Shown: piece by piece, positions 1-8,356 of the stretch | Layout: every line of letters starts with the position of its first letter | Numbering within the stretch: the stretch's first letter is position 1 | Source of the DNA: Vibrio sp. HI00D65 | GTDB lineage: Bacteria > Pseudomonadota > Gammaproteobacteria > Enterobacterales > Vibrionaceae | Reading direction: 5' to 3' | DNA: 64,000 nt | Assembly (NCBI RefSeq): GCF_001635455.1 | Contig: NZ_LWEH01000013.1 | Location: 186,001 to 250,000 of the forward strand | The notes under the pieces: model-generated | What the model was told of the DNA's origin: nothing | The model's input: the letters and a program-made list of their open reading frames with translations, nothing else | Database searches by the model: none | Translations under genes and position numbers: made by a program

Positions 1-468
1 GAAGTAGAGAAGTACTACTTGGCGATTGGCTCTAAGAAGCCGAAGAAAAAACAGGGTTTGATTTCTGGGGATATGGAGCGGTCTCGACGCTCTAGCTGGA
101 AACTCTTAACAACCAAAGAAAACCCGGCGATAACTCAATTTTTATCAGCAGCGGCTGAACCCGGTGAGAGACTCCTTCTATGTAAACCCTATACAGGGCG
201 CACACACCAGATCCGCGTGGCGATGAAGTCGATAGGTTCAGCCATCGTTGGTGACCCAATTTATAATCCATCGAGTGAGGCTGACAGAGGCTATCTGCAC
301 GCCTTCGCGATTCGATTTACTTATCAATCACAAGCCTACCAATTTGTCTGTGACCCAAGGAGCCTAGACTCTTTGGGCGAGAAGTGGCACCAAGAAACCG
401 TATCTAATGGTTTGGATGGTTGGCTTGAACCATGGTCACTGGCGTGGCCAAAGTTAAACACTAAGTGA
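1..468 (+). CDS. RluA-family pseudouridine synthase, C-terminal part (5' end outside window)
   Basis: The frame is open from base 1 and ends at TGA 466-468, so about 155 C-terminal residues are present. The segment carries the RluA-family signature GRTHQIRVAMKSIG followed by GDPIYN, then a short C-terminal extension ending near EPWSLAWPK. Family members isomerise uridine to pseudouridine in rRNA or tRNA. The catalytic Asp motif (HRLD type) must lie upstream of the window. Size and sequence style resemble the TIGR01621-type Rlu subgroup common in Vibrio and Shewanella, but the RNA target cannot be told from this fragment. The next gene overlaps its stop codon, suggesting translational coupling of two RNA-modification enzymes. 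Confidence 0.85.
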   Translation, partial: EVEKYYLAIGSKKPKKKQGLISGDMERSRRSSWKLLTTKENPAITQFLSAAAEPGERLLLCKPYTGRTHQIRVAMKSIGSAIVGDPIYNPSSEADRGYLHAFAIRFTYQSQAYQFVCDPRSLDSLGEKWHQETVSNGLDGWLEPWSLAWPKLNTK

Positions 469-1430
469 GTGAAATAATGGAAGCATCTGCTTTACCGGTA
501 TTTTTTGAACATATCAAACAACAGCTAAACGAAGTACCTAACGAGCTACGTCGTATTTTTCATGGTCGTGGTAAGTTTTGGCCTGGCCTAGAACAGATAA
601 CGTGTGATTGGGTCGACGGCCAATTATTGGTGAACGTGTTTAAAGAGGTTGATGACGCGTTTTTGTCATCGCTTAAAGACGGTTTGCTTGCGCTGACCAA
701 CAAAGATATTTGGCAGACCAAGCAAGGTACCAGCATCGTGCTTCAACACCGTTATGCTGACGGCGCACCTTCGGAAGTACTATGGGGTGAGCTTAACGAC
801 TCTCCGGTGGTTGTTGAGCATGGTCTTAAGTATCAGTTAGACATTGGCCGTAACCAGAACTTTGGTCTGTTCTTAGACATGCGTAATGGCCGTCAGTGGG
901 TGCAAGGCAATGCCAAGGGTAAGAACGTACTTAATTTGTTCGCGTATACTTGTGGCTTCTCTGTGGCTGCAATTGCGGGCGGAGCTCGTCAATGTTTGAA
1001 CGTTGATATGTCGCGTGGCTCACTGAACAAGGGTCGTGATAACCACCGTTTGAACGAACATGACATGCGCTCCGTGAATTTCCTTGGTTACGATATCTTT
1101 AAATCGTGGGGCAAAATTAAGAAGGGCGGTCCTTATGAGTTGGTGATCATCGACCCACCTTCGTTCCAAAAAAGCAGCTTCGCCCTAACTAAAGATTACA
1201 AAAAGATCTTACGCCGTTTGCCAGAGCTTCTAACGGTAGGCGGTGAAGTAATCGCGTGTGTGAACTCACCTGCAGTGTCGCCTAACTTTCTTATCGAGAC
1301 GATGGCAGAAGAAGCGCCAAATGTTGAGTTTATTGAACGCCTAGACAACCCACCTGAGTTTGTGGATGTGGACCTTGATTCAAGCCTCAAAGTACTGAGA
1401 TTTAGAATTAACATGCCTGCTGACGCTTAA
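465..1430 (+). CDS. class I SAM-dependent methyltransferase (RlmI/RlmK-like, COG1092)
   Basis: About 320 residues. A SAM-binding Rossmann core is visible: NVLNLFAYTCGFSVAA (motif I), NVDMSRGSLNKGRDN (motif II), and YELVIIDPPSFQK (the DPPSF catalytic motif of COG1092 rRNA cytosine/guanine methyltransferases). It lacks the N-terminal PUA domain of full-length RlmI (about 396 residues). The start is ambiguous: GTG 465 overlaps the stop of the preceding pseudouridine synthase (GTGA), while ATG 477 is in frame four codons later. The overlap points to an operon of two RNA-modification genes. The substrate position is not assignable from sequence alone. Confidence 0.85.
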   Translation: MSEIMEASALPVFFEHIKQQLNEVPNELRRIFHGRGKFWPGLEQITCDWVDGQLLVNVFKEVDDAFLSSLKDGLLALTNKDIWQTKQGTSIVLQHRYADGAPSEVLWGELNDSPVVVEHGLKYQLDIGRNQNFGLFLDMRNGRQWVQGNAKGKNVLNLFAYTCGFSVAAIAGGARQCLNVDMSRGSLNKGRDNHRLNEHDMRSVNFLGYDIFKSWGKIKKGGPYELVIIDPPSFQKSSFALTKDYKKILRRLPELLTVGGEVIACVNSPAVSPNFLIETMAEEAPNVEFIERLDNPPEFVDVDLDSSLKVLRFRINMPADA

Positions 1431-1455
1431 TTTAACGTCAGCATTAGAAAAGAAA

Positions 1456-1485
1456 ACGCTACTCATATTGAGTGGCGTTTTTGTA
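1456..1485 (+). terminator. rho-independent terminator after the methyltransferase gene
   Basis: The inverted repeat ACGCTACTCA / TGAGTGGCGT (one G-T wobble) has a short ATAT loop and is followed by a T-run. It lies 25 bases after the stop at 1430 and before the convergent ynjF-like gene. Confidence 0.75.
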
Positions 1486-1507
1486 TCTTGTTGGTGTCGT
1501 TAGACCG

Positions 1508-2128
1508 CTAACTTTCCTGCTGGATCTTAAGAGTTTGGAACCCAAAATAGATACGCATAAATGTAGTGAGCCAACACGCAGTACCAAAGGTATAGGCGAT
1601 AAGAGAAAAGTGTTGTGGCCAAATACAAAAGGCAATGAAACAGGCGATGGTCTCTGTCCCTTCGGTTAGGCCAGACATGTAGTAGAGAGACTTATGCTTG
1701 TACACTGGATTCTCAATACCTCGTTTGCCCGCCATGACTGCAAAAGCCAAAAAGCTACTGCCCGTGCCGATAAAAGAGAAGATCAAAAATGCACCGGCAA
1801 TGGCGTTGTGTTCTGGATTGGCAATCACAAAACCAAAAGGGATCAGTGAATAGAAAAGGAAATCTAAACTGATATCGAGAAAGCCGCCCGCATCACTGAT
1901 GCCTTGAATTCGGGCTAAGGCGCCATCAAGTCCATCACAAACTCTGTTGAAGATGATGAAACCTAACGCCCACTCATATTGCTCAAGCGCCAACGCCGGA
2001 AACGCTAAACAGCCGACCAAAAAACCGAATAGGGTGGTTTGATTGGCGGTAATACCGACTCGATTCAGTACTTTGGCAGACTGGTTTAATGGCCACTTGA
2101 TGACCTTTATTGAGTACTTATCCAGCAT
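1508..2128 (-). CDS. ynjF: CDP-alcohol phosphatidyltransferase family membrane protein (YnjF-like)
   Basis: About 206 residues. The CDP-alcohol phosphotransferase signature D-G-x2-A-R-x8-G-x3-D-x3-D is intact in CDGLDGALARIQGISDAGG and FLDISLD (about residues 60-90). Several hydrophobic segments fit a six-helix inner-membrane enzyme. Such enzymes swap CMP of a CDP-alcohol or CDP-diacylglycerol for a second alcohol; the product here is unknown. The chosen start is ATG 2128, which has GGAG eight bases upstream; longer in-frame starts lie inside the upstream gene. It overlaps the end of the ABC ATPase gene by 11 bases, so it is the last gene of the ynjBCD-like operon, as I recall for ynjF in E. 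coli. Confidence 0.8.
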   Translation of the reverse strand: MLDKYSIKVIKWPLNQSAKVLNRVGITANQTTLFGFLVGCLAFPALALEQYEWALGFIIFNRVCDGLDGALARIQGISDAGGFLDISLDFLFYSLIPFGFVIANPEHNAIAGAFLIFSFIGTGSSFLAFAVMAGKRGIENPVYKHKSLYYMSGLTEGTETIACFIAFCIWPQHFSLIAYTFGTACWLTTFMRIYFGFQTLKIQQES

Positions 2129-2768
2129 GGTTACTTCTCCATGGCCAAGAGAGTACTTGAGCCCCTTGAGGCACATCTGCTTCGTCGTGCGTCACCATCA
2201 GGGTTGGGATATTGGCTTTGGTTAATTGTTCAAAGACCCAGTCTCGAAATTGTGCTCTGAGCTCTTGGTCTAACTTACTGAACGGTTCATCAAGTAGAGC
2301 CAATTTAGGCTTCGCCAGTAACATACGAGTTAAACTGATTCTTGCTCGTTGACCACCAGAAATCTGATCAGGAAAAGACTCTGCTAAGTGTGTCAGTTCA
2401 ATGTCTTTTAACGCTGCCATAGCTTGCTGTTGTCGAGCAGAGCCTTTAATCGAATTTGGTAGTGAAAATGCCAAGTTTTCCCATACATTTAGGTGAGGGA
2501 ACAATAGGTCATCTTGAAAGAGAATACCGACCTCACGTTGATGTGATGGGAGCTCATCCAGATGAATGTCATTCAAAACGACACTTCCAGAGTACGAAAA
2601 CTCTTCGTTCAAGTGGCCGGCGATCGCATCCAATAAGGTGGATTTACCGCAACCGCTCGGTCCCATCAATGCCAGTATCTGGCCTGATTCTAATGTTACA
2701 TTTAGCGCTGAAAACAGCGAGTCGCCATCGGTTTTACGGATGGCGAGGTCGTTGAGGTACAGACTCAT
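2118..2768 (-). CDS. ynjD: ABC transporter ATP-binding protein, YnjD-like
   Basis: 216 residues, the usual length for YnjD. It has Walker A GPSGCGKST (about residue 36), the Q-loop FQDDLLFPHL, ABC signature SGGQRAR, Walker B LALLDEPFSKLD and switch His in MVTHDEAD. It powers import with the fused permease encoded just upstream. Its start ATG 2768 lies 35 bases inside the permease gene, and its stop overlaps the ynjF-like gene, so the four genes are tightly coupled. The substrate of the YnjBCD class has not been established to my knowledge; family relatives import iron, thiamine or polyamines. Confidence 0.85.
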   Translation of the reverse strand: MSLYLNDLAIRKTDGDSLFSALNVTLESGQILALMGPSGCGKSTLLDAIAGHLNEEFSYSGSVVLNDIHLDELPSHQREVGILFQDDLLFPHLNVWENLAFSLPNSIKGSARQQQAMAALKDIELTHLAESFPDQISGGQRARISLTRMLLAKPKLALLDEPFSKLDQELRAQFRDWVFEQLTKANIPTLMVTHDEADVPQGAQVLSWPWRSNHAG

Positions 2769-4434
2769 TACTTAAGAAACCTTTGAAAGTAAGACGGCGA
2801 TATCTGAGTTGAAGTCGGCTGACTAATATCGCTAAAGAGAAGAAGAACAGAGGCAACAAGGCCTGCCAAATGGCATAAATTGCAGTCACTCTACGGTCGA
2901 AACCGCTCGTTAGGGCGACAGCTTCTGTCGTGATGGTGCTAATACGCCCTGCACCTAGCATCAATGTTGGTAAGTATTGAGTCAAACTCACGCTGATACC
3001 AACGGCCCACGCAAAGGCAATAGCTGGTAGCAATATAGGCAGTTTTATGGAGTACCAGCTTTGAAATGGTGATTTACCCAAGCTGAGTGATGCTTTAATG
3101 AGCCCATCGTTGAAGCTTTTCCATGGTCCATCTAAAGATAAATAGACAAATGGGAAGGCGAAGAATACGTGTGCCCAAATCACCCAGAATTCATAGGCGT
3201 TGCTTCCTACATACAGCGTGGTGACCTGCATACCGAATAATACCGATAGCTGCGGGATCAACATCGGAATCGCGATAACAAAACCAGGCACTTGCCACTT
3301 GTATTTGATTCGGTACTCATGAGCAATCAGTGCAAGGACCAGCGCAACTGAAGCAGCGATCAGACCAATCCATAAGCTTTGACCAACGGTACTCATGATG
3401 CCATCCCATTCAAATTCCCAAAAGCGCATGCTGTAGCGACTCGGAAGTAAGTCAGGGAAGCGCCAACGTTGAGCCACGCTCCAAATCATCATCAAAGGAA
3501 TGATTGCGAGTGATAGTGCTGCTAAACCTGTGAATACGGTTTTTCCTGGTAGTTCAATGCCTGTTCGCCCCGAATATTGCCAAGCTCTAAAGAACTTCAA
3601 CACAGCCCATTCAATAAAGCGGGCTAAGGCGATGATCAAGGACGCTAATCCGAACAAAACAATAGCGCCAGCCGCTGCTCTCGGCAGTAGGTTCAGCTCG
3701 GGATCGTTGAACCATTGCCATACCAAAACGGCAAAAGTAGGCGGGTTAGTTGGGCCAATGATTAGCGCAATATCGACAACTGATACGCTGTAGGCGAGCA
3801 CCGCCAACATTGGGAAGCGAAGCTTGGTGAACCATTGTGGAAAAATGCACTTCCACCATATCTGTGAGCGACTATAGCCCAATGAAGCACTGACCTTAGT
3901 AGTACGCTCTACATCAATTTGCTGAAGTACCGATATACTCATAAGCAATAAGAAAGGTACTTCTTTGAGTGCCAACATAATGATCAAGCCAAATGCATAC
4001 GGATCTTTTACGAGCAGCGCTAACTCTGAACTGGTCGCGGATTCACCCAGCAAATGATGTACAGCTCTCGCTCCGAGACCAGTCGGGCTAAATAGAAAAG
4101 CAAAGCCAATAGCGAAAGCCACATGGGGAATAGCCAGCATGGGTGAAAGGGTCAGTTCTATCTTTCTCCAAAATTTGTTTCCCCAAGAGGCTTGAAGAAT
4201 ACAAAAGGTAAGAACACATGCGATGTAGCTGCTCGCAATCGCAGAACAAAGACTCAAACCAATAGAGTGCCAAGCACCTTCCCATTTGAATACTTGGCCA
4301 AAACCGTTGAGAGAGGGCTCCATCAACCCTAGGGGCGGGATATAACTCAGTGACGAAGCCACTACTCCCGCGACCCCAGGAATTGTTGGGATAATGCATA
4401 CCACTATAACGACAAAATATAGAGCACGTAGCAT
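2734..4434 (-). CDS. ynjC: ABC transporter permease, two fused membrane domains (YnjC-like)
   Basis: 566 residues with about twelve hydrophobic segments in two halves. Each half is a binding-protein-dependent permease domain of the iron/thiamine type, so one chain supplies both permease subunits. EAA-loop-like stretches are visible, for example KVSASLGYSRSQIWWKCIFP in the first half and KASLSLGKSPFQSWYSIKLP in the second. It sits between the periplasmic binding protein and the ATPase genes on the same strand, six bases after the former's stop and overlapping the latter by 35 bases. The fused layout matches YnjC and also FbpB/ThiP-type permeases. Confidence 0.85.
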   Translation of the reverse strand: MLRALYFVVIVVCIIPTIPGVAGVVASSLSYIPPLGLMEPSLNGFGQVFKWEGAWHSIGLSLCSAIASSYIACVLTFCILQASWGNKFWRKIELTLSPMLAIPHVAFAIGFAFLFSPTGLGARAVHHLLGESATSSELALLVKDPYAFGLIIMLALKEVPFLLLMSISVLQQIDVERTTKVSASLGYSRSQIWWKCIFPQWFTKLRFPMLAVLAYSVSVVDIALIIGPTNPPTFAVLVWQWFNDPELNLLPRAAAGAIVLFGLASLIIALARFIEWAVLKFFRAWQYSGRTGIELPGKTVFTGLAALSLAIIPLMMIWSVAQRWRFPDLLPSRYSMRFWEFEWDGIMSTVGQSLWIGLIAASVALVLALIAHEYRIKYKWQVPGFVIAIPMLIPQLSVLFGMQVTTLYVGSNAYEFWVIWAHVFFAFPFVYLSLDGPWKSFNDGLIKASLSLGKSPFQSWYSIKLPILLPAIAFAWAVGISVSLTQYLPTLMLGAGRISTITTEAVALTSGFDRRVTAIYAIWQALLPLFFFSLAILVSRLQLRYRRLTFKGFLSNESVPQRPRHP

Positions 4435-4439
4435 CGAGC

Positions 4440-5606
4440 TTAGTTACCGTATCGTTTTAGCCACTCTTTCTCGAGTGCGTTTTGCCAGCTTGGGTGCGGT
4501 TCATCAATCGATTTAAATTGCTGAGTATTCTTAGCACTACCTGTTAGGTACTTACTGCTCAATACTGAAGGGTCACCCCAAACATTCAGGTCACCTTTGC
4601 GTGATTGTGCTTCTGGGCTTAACAAGAAGTTGATGGTCACTTGTGCGCCAGCGGTAGCATTTGCATTCCAAGGGATCGCAAGGAAGTGGATGTTAGATAG
4701 AGCACCGTTTTCCATCGCATAGGCTTTGGTTGTTTCTGCTAAACGGCCACTTGATTGGGCTGAATACACAGAGTTTGGATTGAACGTAATCGCGAGGTCG
4801 AGTTGTCCGTCATCCAAAAGCTGAATACTTTCTGATGTGCCTGCCGGGAATTGTTTACCACCGCGCCACGCAACTTTGTGGAATTTATCTAAGTAAGCCC
4901 ATAATGGTGCAGTGATCGCTTGGAAGTTCTTTTCTGAAACCTGCTTTGCGAGTTCAGGGCTATTGTTGGTTAGCTCAATCAGTAAAGACTTAATAAAGCT
5001 AGTGCCGTGAAATTCTGGTGGGCGAGGGTAGCTCAAACGGTTAGGGAATGCCTGAGCGTAGCTCAACATCTCAGAAAACGATTGTGGTGGATTGTGCAGT
5101 GTTTCTTGGTCATGAATGAACACTAATTGCCCAACGCCCCAAGGTGCTTCTAGACCTTCCGTTGGCTCAGAGAAGTCGACATCAATGGGCAAAGACTTAT
5201 CGACGTACTTCCAGTTAGGAAGGGATTCTGTGAATGGGCCAAACAACAGTTTGTTGTCTTTCATCGAACGGAAGTTCTCGCCGTTGATCCAAACGATATC
5301 GACGCTGCCTTCGCTATTCCTACCTGCGGCTTTCTCCGCAAGCAGGCGAGTCGCTGTTTCAGCGATATCTGTGACTTTTACATGTTTTAACGTTACGCCA
5401 TAGTCACTTTGTAACTTCTTGCCTGCCCATTGTAGGTAACGGTTGATCTCTTGGCTTCCGCCCCAAGCGTGAAAGTAGACAGTTTGCCCTTCTGCCTGCT
5501 GTTCTATTTGATTCCAGCTATCGGTGGATGTTGCTTCATCAGCATAAATGGTTGCGCTGTAGGCAACGGTTGCCATGATTCCTAACGTACTTACTATCTT
5601 GTTCAT
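4440..5606 (-). CDS. ynjB: ABC transporter periplasmic substrate-binding protein (YnjB-like)
   Basis: About 388 residues. The N-terminus from ATG 5606 is a typical Sec signal (basic MNK, hydrophobic core, cleavage expected after ATIYA). A longer reading from 5642 would put 12 extra residues in front of the signal, so 5606 is preferred; GGAAAAG precedes it. The mature chain has solute-binding features such as VYFHAWGGSQEINRYLQWAG near the N-terminus and a C-terminal INFLLSPEAQSRKG element typical of ABC extracellular binding proteins. It is first in the ynjB-C-D-F order. The sulfurtransferase gene ynjE of the E. coli cluster is absent here. Confidence 0.82.
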   Translation of the reverse strand: MNKIVSTLGIMATVAYSATIYADEATSTDSWNQIEQQAEGQTVYFHAWGGSQEINRYLQWAGKKLQSDYGVTLKHVKVTDIAETATRLLAEKAAGRNSEGSVDIVWINGENFRSMKDNKLLFGPFTESLPNWKYVDKSLPIDVDFSEPTEGLEAPWGVGQLVFIHDQETLHNPPQSFSEMLSYAQAFPNRLSYPRPPEFHGTSFIKSLLIELTNNSPELAKQVSEKNFQAITAPLWAYLDKFHKVAWRGGKQFPAGTSESIQLLDDGQLDLAITFNPNSVYSAQSSGRLAETTKAYAMENGALSNIHFLAIPWNANATAGAQVTINFLLSPEAQSRKGDLNVWGDPSVLSSKYLTGSAKNTQQFKSIDEPHPSWQNALEKEWLKRYGN

Positions 5607-5661
5607 AAACTTTTCCATTTGGTAGTGAACGGGCAAGAGCATTGTGTTTTCGAACTCCCTA

Positions 5662-5699
5662 GGGCGTGTTGACCTTTCGTGGCCAACGAAAGATCAACA
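5662..5699. repeat. palindromic remnant of a MITE-like repeat (two inverted ends back to back)
   Basis: GGGCGTGTTGACCTTTCGTGG (one end) is followed directly by CCAACGAAAGATCAACA, which is nearly its reverse complement. The first arm matches both ends of the 278-bp element at 7654-7931. It therefore looks like the two termini of that repeat with the middle deleted, and it can form a near-perfect hairpin. A TA dinucleotide flanks the left arm as in the longer copy. Confidence 0.7.
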
Positions 5700-5982
5700 T
5701 GGCTTAATAGTTATTCTATCTGTTTCTCAAATAAATTCTAATTCAACAGTAAATTCAATCAATTACTTGAGAATACACGGGAGGTTCTCGGTTGAGCTTT
5801 ATTCAATGTGCAGTTATCTATGTAACTCAACAGACTTTGGGCTTTTGCCATCCTAGCAACAGACCGTTAAAGCTGTGAATTAATTGCATCTAAATGAGGT
5901 TTTTTTATGATCTATCGGAGCTTGGCACGAAAAGCTGGTGTGAAGAGCCGTTTGGGATAGGTTGAGCTTTGAAGCAGACAAT

Positions 5983-6006
5983 AAAAAAGGAGCCATTAAG
6001 GCTCCT
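5983..6006 (-). terminator. terminator of the META-domain gene
   Basis: GGAGCC-ATTAA-GGCTCC stem with an A-run on its left on the plus strand, which is a U-run for minus-strand transcription leaving the gene ending at 6033. Confidence 0.75.
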
Positions 6007-6032
6007 CTTCGGTATTTGATGCCGATGACAGA

Positions 6033-6479
6033 TTAGTTTACCCAGTCACGAATTGTATACGTTAGCGTGTGTACATCGTTTTTAAGTACTAGCGTATCTT
6101 TTGTTAGGGTTACGTCGCTCCACTCATTTAGAGTAGCAGAAACTGATTGCTCGATTTCCATCGCTGAGCCGTGACACATTTTCATAGTCATGCCCATTTG
6201 CTTAATGCGGAATTGACCGTCTTTCAGCTCACCTTGGCCAAAGAAGTTGTTACAACCAGCTACGCCGTTTGCAGTCATCTTTTCACCGATTTCTAGACGA
6301 GGTGTCGCTTGGTGTTCGCTTTTCTCAATGTCTTTGCCATCAATTTGTACAAGTTCCCAATTATGGTGCTGTAGATCGGTTGGTGTTACTTGCATCGCGT
6401 TATCACCTGTTGTTGTGCATGCTGCTAGCATCATAGGTAAAGCGGCTACTGCTAGTAATTTTTTTGAACTAAACTTCAT
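6033..6479 (-). CDS. META-domain lipoprotein (HslJ-like)
   Basis: About 148 residues. ATG 6479 has GGAG ten bases upstream. The N-terminus is a lipoprotein signal with lipobox LAAC (Cys about residue 21), so it should be anchored in an envelope membrane. The META domain is shown by HNWELVQIDGKDI and NGVAGCNNFFGQGEL, the latter being the family's G-C-N-x-F/Y core, followed by MGMTMKMC. HslJ-type META proteins are linked to heat shock and novobiocin resistance in E. coli; the biochemical role is unknown. Confidence 0.85.
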   Translation of the reverse strand: MKFSSKKLLAVAALPMMLAACTTTGDNAMQVTPTDLQHHNWELVQIDGKDIEKSEHQATPRLEIGEKMTANGVAGCNNFFGQGELKDGQFRIKQMGMTMKMCHGSAMEIEQSVSATLNEWSDVTLTKDTLVLKNDVHTLTYTIRDWVN

Positions 6480-6670
6480 ATTATATGGCTCCAAAGGAAA
6501 AAACGAAGTTACCGAAAATCTGTAACTTGATGGGTAAAAAGTATAGTTTACAAAACACTATATGTGTCAGTATAAGGTCATAGTTTAGTATGGATATCGT
6601 AGGCGTGGCGACAAATCAATCGTTTATTTTTGAGATAGTAAGCGTAATTTTGGATGTGTAAGGAGGCGTG

Positions 6671-6931
6671 GTGGAGCAGTTAGAGTTTTTCCAAGTTCCA
6701 AGCCCTTGTGTTGGGGTTTGCTCTAGCGATGACAAAGGTTATTGCAATGGGTGTATGAGAAAAAGAGACGAACGTTTTAATTGGATGTCGATGACTCCCG
6801 CAGAGCAATTACACGTCATCAAGCTATGTCGTCAGCGTTACAGAAGAAAAATAATGAAGCAAAACAACTTGGTTGGTCAGCCAGTAGAAGAAGAGGGAAG
6901 TACAAGCCCCCAAAGAGATCTTTTTGGCTAA
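6671..6931 (+). CDS. DUF1289 domain protein
   Basis: About 86 residues. The DUF1289 pattern is clear: SPCVGVCSSDDKGYCNGC (four Cys, likely metal binding), then RKRDERFNWMSMTPAEQ and a basic CRQRYRRK. These small proteins are widespread in proteobacteria; function is unknown. Two in-frame GTG codons, 6668 and 6671, follow a perfect AGGAGG at 6661-6666. The spacing is very short for both (1 and 4 bases), with 6671 slightly better, so the start is uncertain and translation may be unusual. Confidence 0.8.
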   Translation: MEQLEFFQVPSPCVGVCSSDDKGYCNGCMRKRDERFNWMSMTPAEQLHVIKLCRQRYRRKIMKQNNLVGQPVEEEGSTSPQRDLFG

Positions 6932-7039
6932 AGAGGAAGTATTAAGGTTTTATTTAACCCCACAGTAACTATTACTTTACATAATGGTGGGGGTGTAATA
7001 TTTAGATAGGTACCTTTGTACCAGAGGAGTGGTGTCGGT

Positions 7040-7207
7040 ATGAATAAAAAGGACGTAAAACTCAACAAGAAACCAGTTAAAGCTTTGGATAGAAAGCGAT
7101 TGGGGGCGAGACATGACCCCGAGGAAAGCGCGCGTGACTGGCATACAATGTCTGAAGAAGAGCGCATGGAGATACTGTCTCACCTTTCCGACATGCCTTT
7201 TCAATAA
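7040..7207 (+). CDS. small hypothetical protein, 55 residues
   Basis: The ATG at 7040 gives a highly charged peptide rich in Lys/Arg at the N-terminus (MNKKDVKLNKKPVKALDRKR) and Glu/Asp in the C-terminal half (MSEEERMEILSHLSDM). AGGAG lies at 7026-7030, somewhat far upstream. No family recognised. It follows the DUF1289 gene by about 110 bases. Coding is plausible from composition and stop placement but unproven. Confidence 0.45.
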   Translation: MNKKDVKLNKKPVKALDRKRLGARHDPEESARDWHTMSEEERMEILSHLSDMPFQ

Positions 7208-7236
7208 CATCACTTATTAATCAGAGTAGAGCTTTC

Positions 7237-7542
7237 TTACACAGACATATGATTCGCTTTGGTCACACCACGATGATACGTGCAAAATGTATTATCGGCA
7301 GCGGTGGTATTGCTGTGAATCTTTATGTTTGTGATGACCTCTATCGCACCAGCATCGTAACAATCCTGCTCAGCATTTTTGACGATATCGAGTAAATGAG
7401 TGAGTTCGCCTTTCATGGTCGTTTCCATCGCACCGACTTGAAAGGGAACGCCAGCTTCTTTCTCGACTTCAATTGCTTTATCGCCCACTTCGAAGTTGTT
7501 GCCTTCTTTAACGCGAGGGATCACTTGGAAGGCAACCATCAT
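7237..7542 (-). CDS. thiamine-binding-like protein (MTH1187/YqgV family, DUF77)
   Basis: About 101 residues when started at ATG 7542 (or 7539); the longer reading to 7584 begins with TTG and a lysine-rich stretch without a clear ribosome site. MVAFQVIPRVKEG, then TTMKGELTHLLDIVKNAEQ and VITNIKIHS fit the small ferredoxin-fold MTH1187/YkoF-type family, members of which bind thiamine or hydroxymethylpyrimidine. The role is inferred from family only. It stands alone, convergent with the 55-residue gene. Confidence 0.65.
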   Translation of the reverse strand: MMVAFQVIPRVKEGNNFEVGDKAIEVEKEAGVPFQVGAMETTMKGELTHLLDIVKNAEQDCYDAGAIEVITNIKIHSNTTAADNTFCTYHRGVTKANHMSV

Positions 7543-7653
7543 TTCTTTTTCTCTTTTTAACTCAGACACTTTCTGCTTACTCAATGATTGGAAGTTGTTG
7601 CAGATGATAGGTTAATGCGGAGATTGATTCTACAGCAGCAAAGCTGGTAATTA

Positions 7654-7931
7654 GGGCGTGTTGATCTTTCGAACTGATTTTTGCAGCGAGTAGCTGGGTA
7701 TTTATACAAGGCAGGGGCGTTTATGTGTAGCTAGCCTACATGAGAAGCCAATAACGAAGTAGAAATGACCAGCAAACGCTGCCCGAAGGGTTCGAGCTGG
7801 GCACCCCCGCAAAAAGCGTTTTACTCTTTGTTGAGAGGGATTTGCTTAGAGTGACTAGGCTACTTCCCCCTCGCCGCGATTAAAATGCTTTTGTCTCGAA
7901 CGAAATTTAACCACGAGAGGTCAACGCGCCC
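7654..7931. mobile_element. 278-bp MITE-like element with terminal inverted repeats
   Basis: The left end GGGCGTGTTGATCTTTCG and the right end (reverse complement GGGCGCGTTGACCTCTCG) match at 15 of 18 positions. The element is flanked on both sides by TA (7652-7653 and 7932-7933), suggesting TA target duplication. No transposase is encoded; the interior is non-coding, so it would need a transposase supplied in trans. A related palindromic remnant lies at 5662-5699. The parent insertion sequence cannot be named from memory with certainty; the TA target would fit IS630/Tc1-type or an IS5 subgroup. Confidence 0.75.
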
Positions 7932-7944
7932 TAGTTTCTTGGTT

Positions 7945-8166
7945 TTATTTAATTCCCCAATGATCGCTAACCCATCCTCCAATGTGTTCATCAAAATGGT
8001 TTCCACTGAATCTTTGGTTGCGTTCAACTGAAGTATCACAGTCATCTTTGTTGTCGATTAGGGTTTGAATGTAGTTGGCCATCGGGTCATTAGAACGTTG
8101 ACGATCTCGGCGAGTTGCCACTTCCTTAATCAGTTGTAATCGATATGTAGAGCTAGCACGTTTCAT
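7945..8166 (-). CDS. small hypothetical protein, 73 residues
   Basis: ATG 8166 is preceded by a consensus AGGAGG with good spacing, strongly supporting translation. The product is basic at the N-terminus (MKRASSTYRLQLIKEVATRRDRQRS), acidic in the middle, and ends GGWVSDHWGIK with Trp residues. I recognise no family. The MITE-like element inserted 14 bases past its stop codon, so it may have replaced the native terminator. Confidence 0.6.
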   Translation of the reverse strand: MKRASSTYRLQLIKEVATRRDRQRSNDPMANYIQTLIDNKDDCDTSVERNQRFSGNHFDEHIGGWVSDHWGIK

Positions 8167-8356
8167 TTCAATGACCTCCTAGTTTTAGACACTAATAGAA
8201 AAATCTAGTTGCCAGATATAGGGGCGTCAACGTGATCAGAAAGTATTTTTTTTAAGCAACCAAGAATCAATACCTTGCCTCCGTAATTCACAAAAATGTC
8301 ATCTAGTGCATCACATTAGTGTCATATCTAGCACCAGAAAATGGATGATTGAAGCG

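Larger units (their letters stand above)
5607..6032. other. intergenic region upstream of ynjB-like operon
   Basis: This 426-base stretch lies between the ynjB start and the META gene end. It holds the palindromic repeat remnant at 5662-5699 and the terminator at 5983-6006. I see no convincing coding sequence. The promoter of the ynj operon should lie here. Confidence 0.6.

Noticed and set aside
2456-2775. Plus-strand open frames over the ynjD-like gene
   Set aside because: They lie antisense to a gene with full ABC motifs and have no family likeness; shadow frames.
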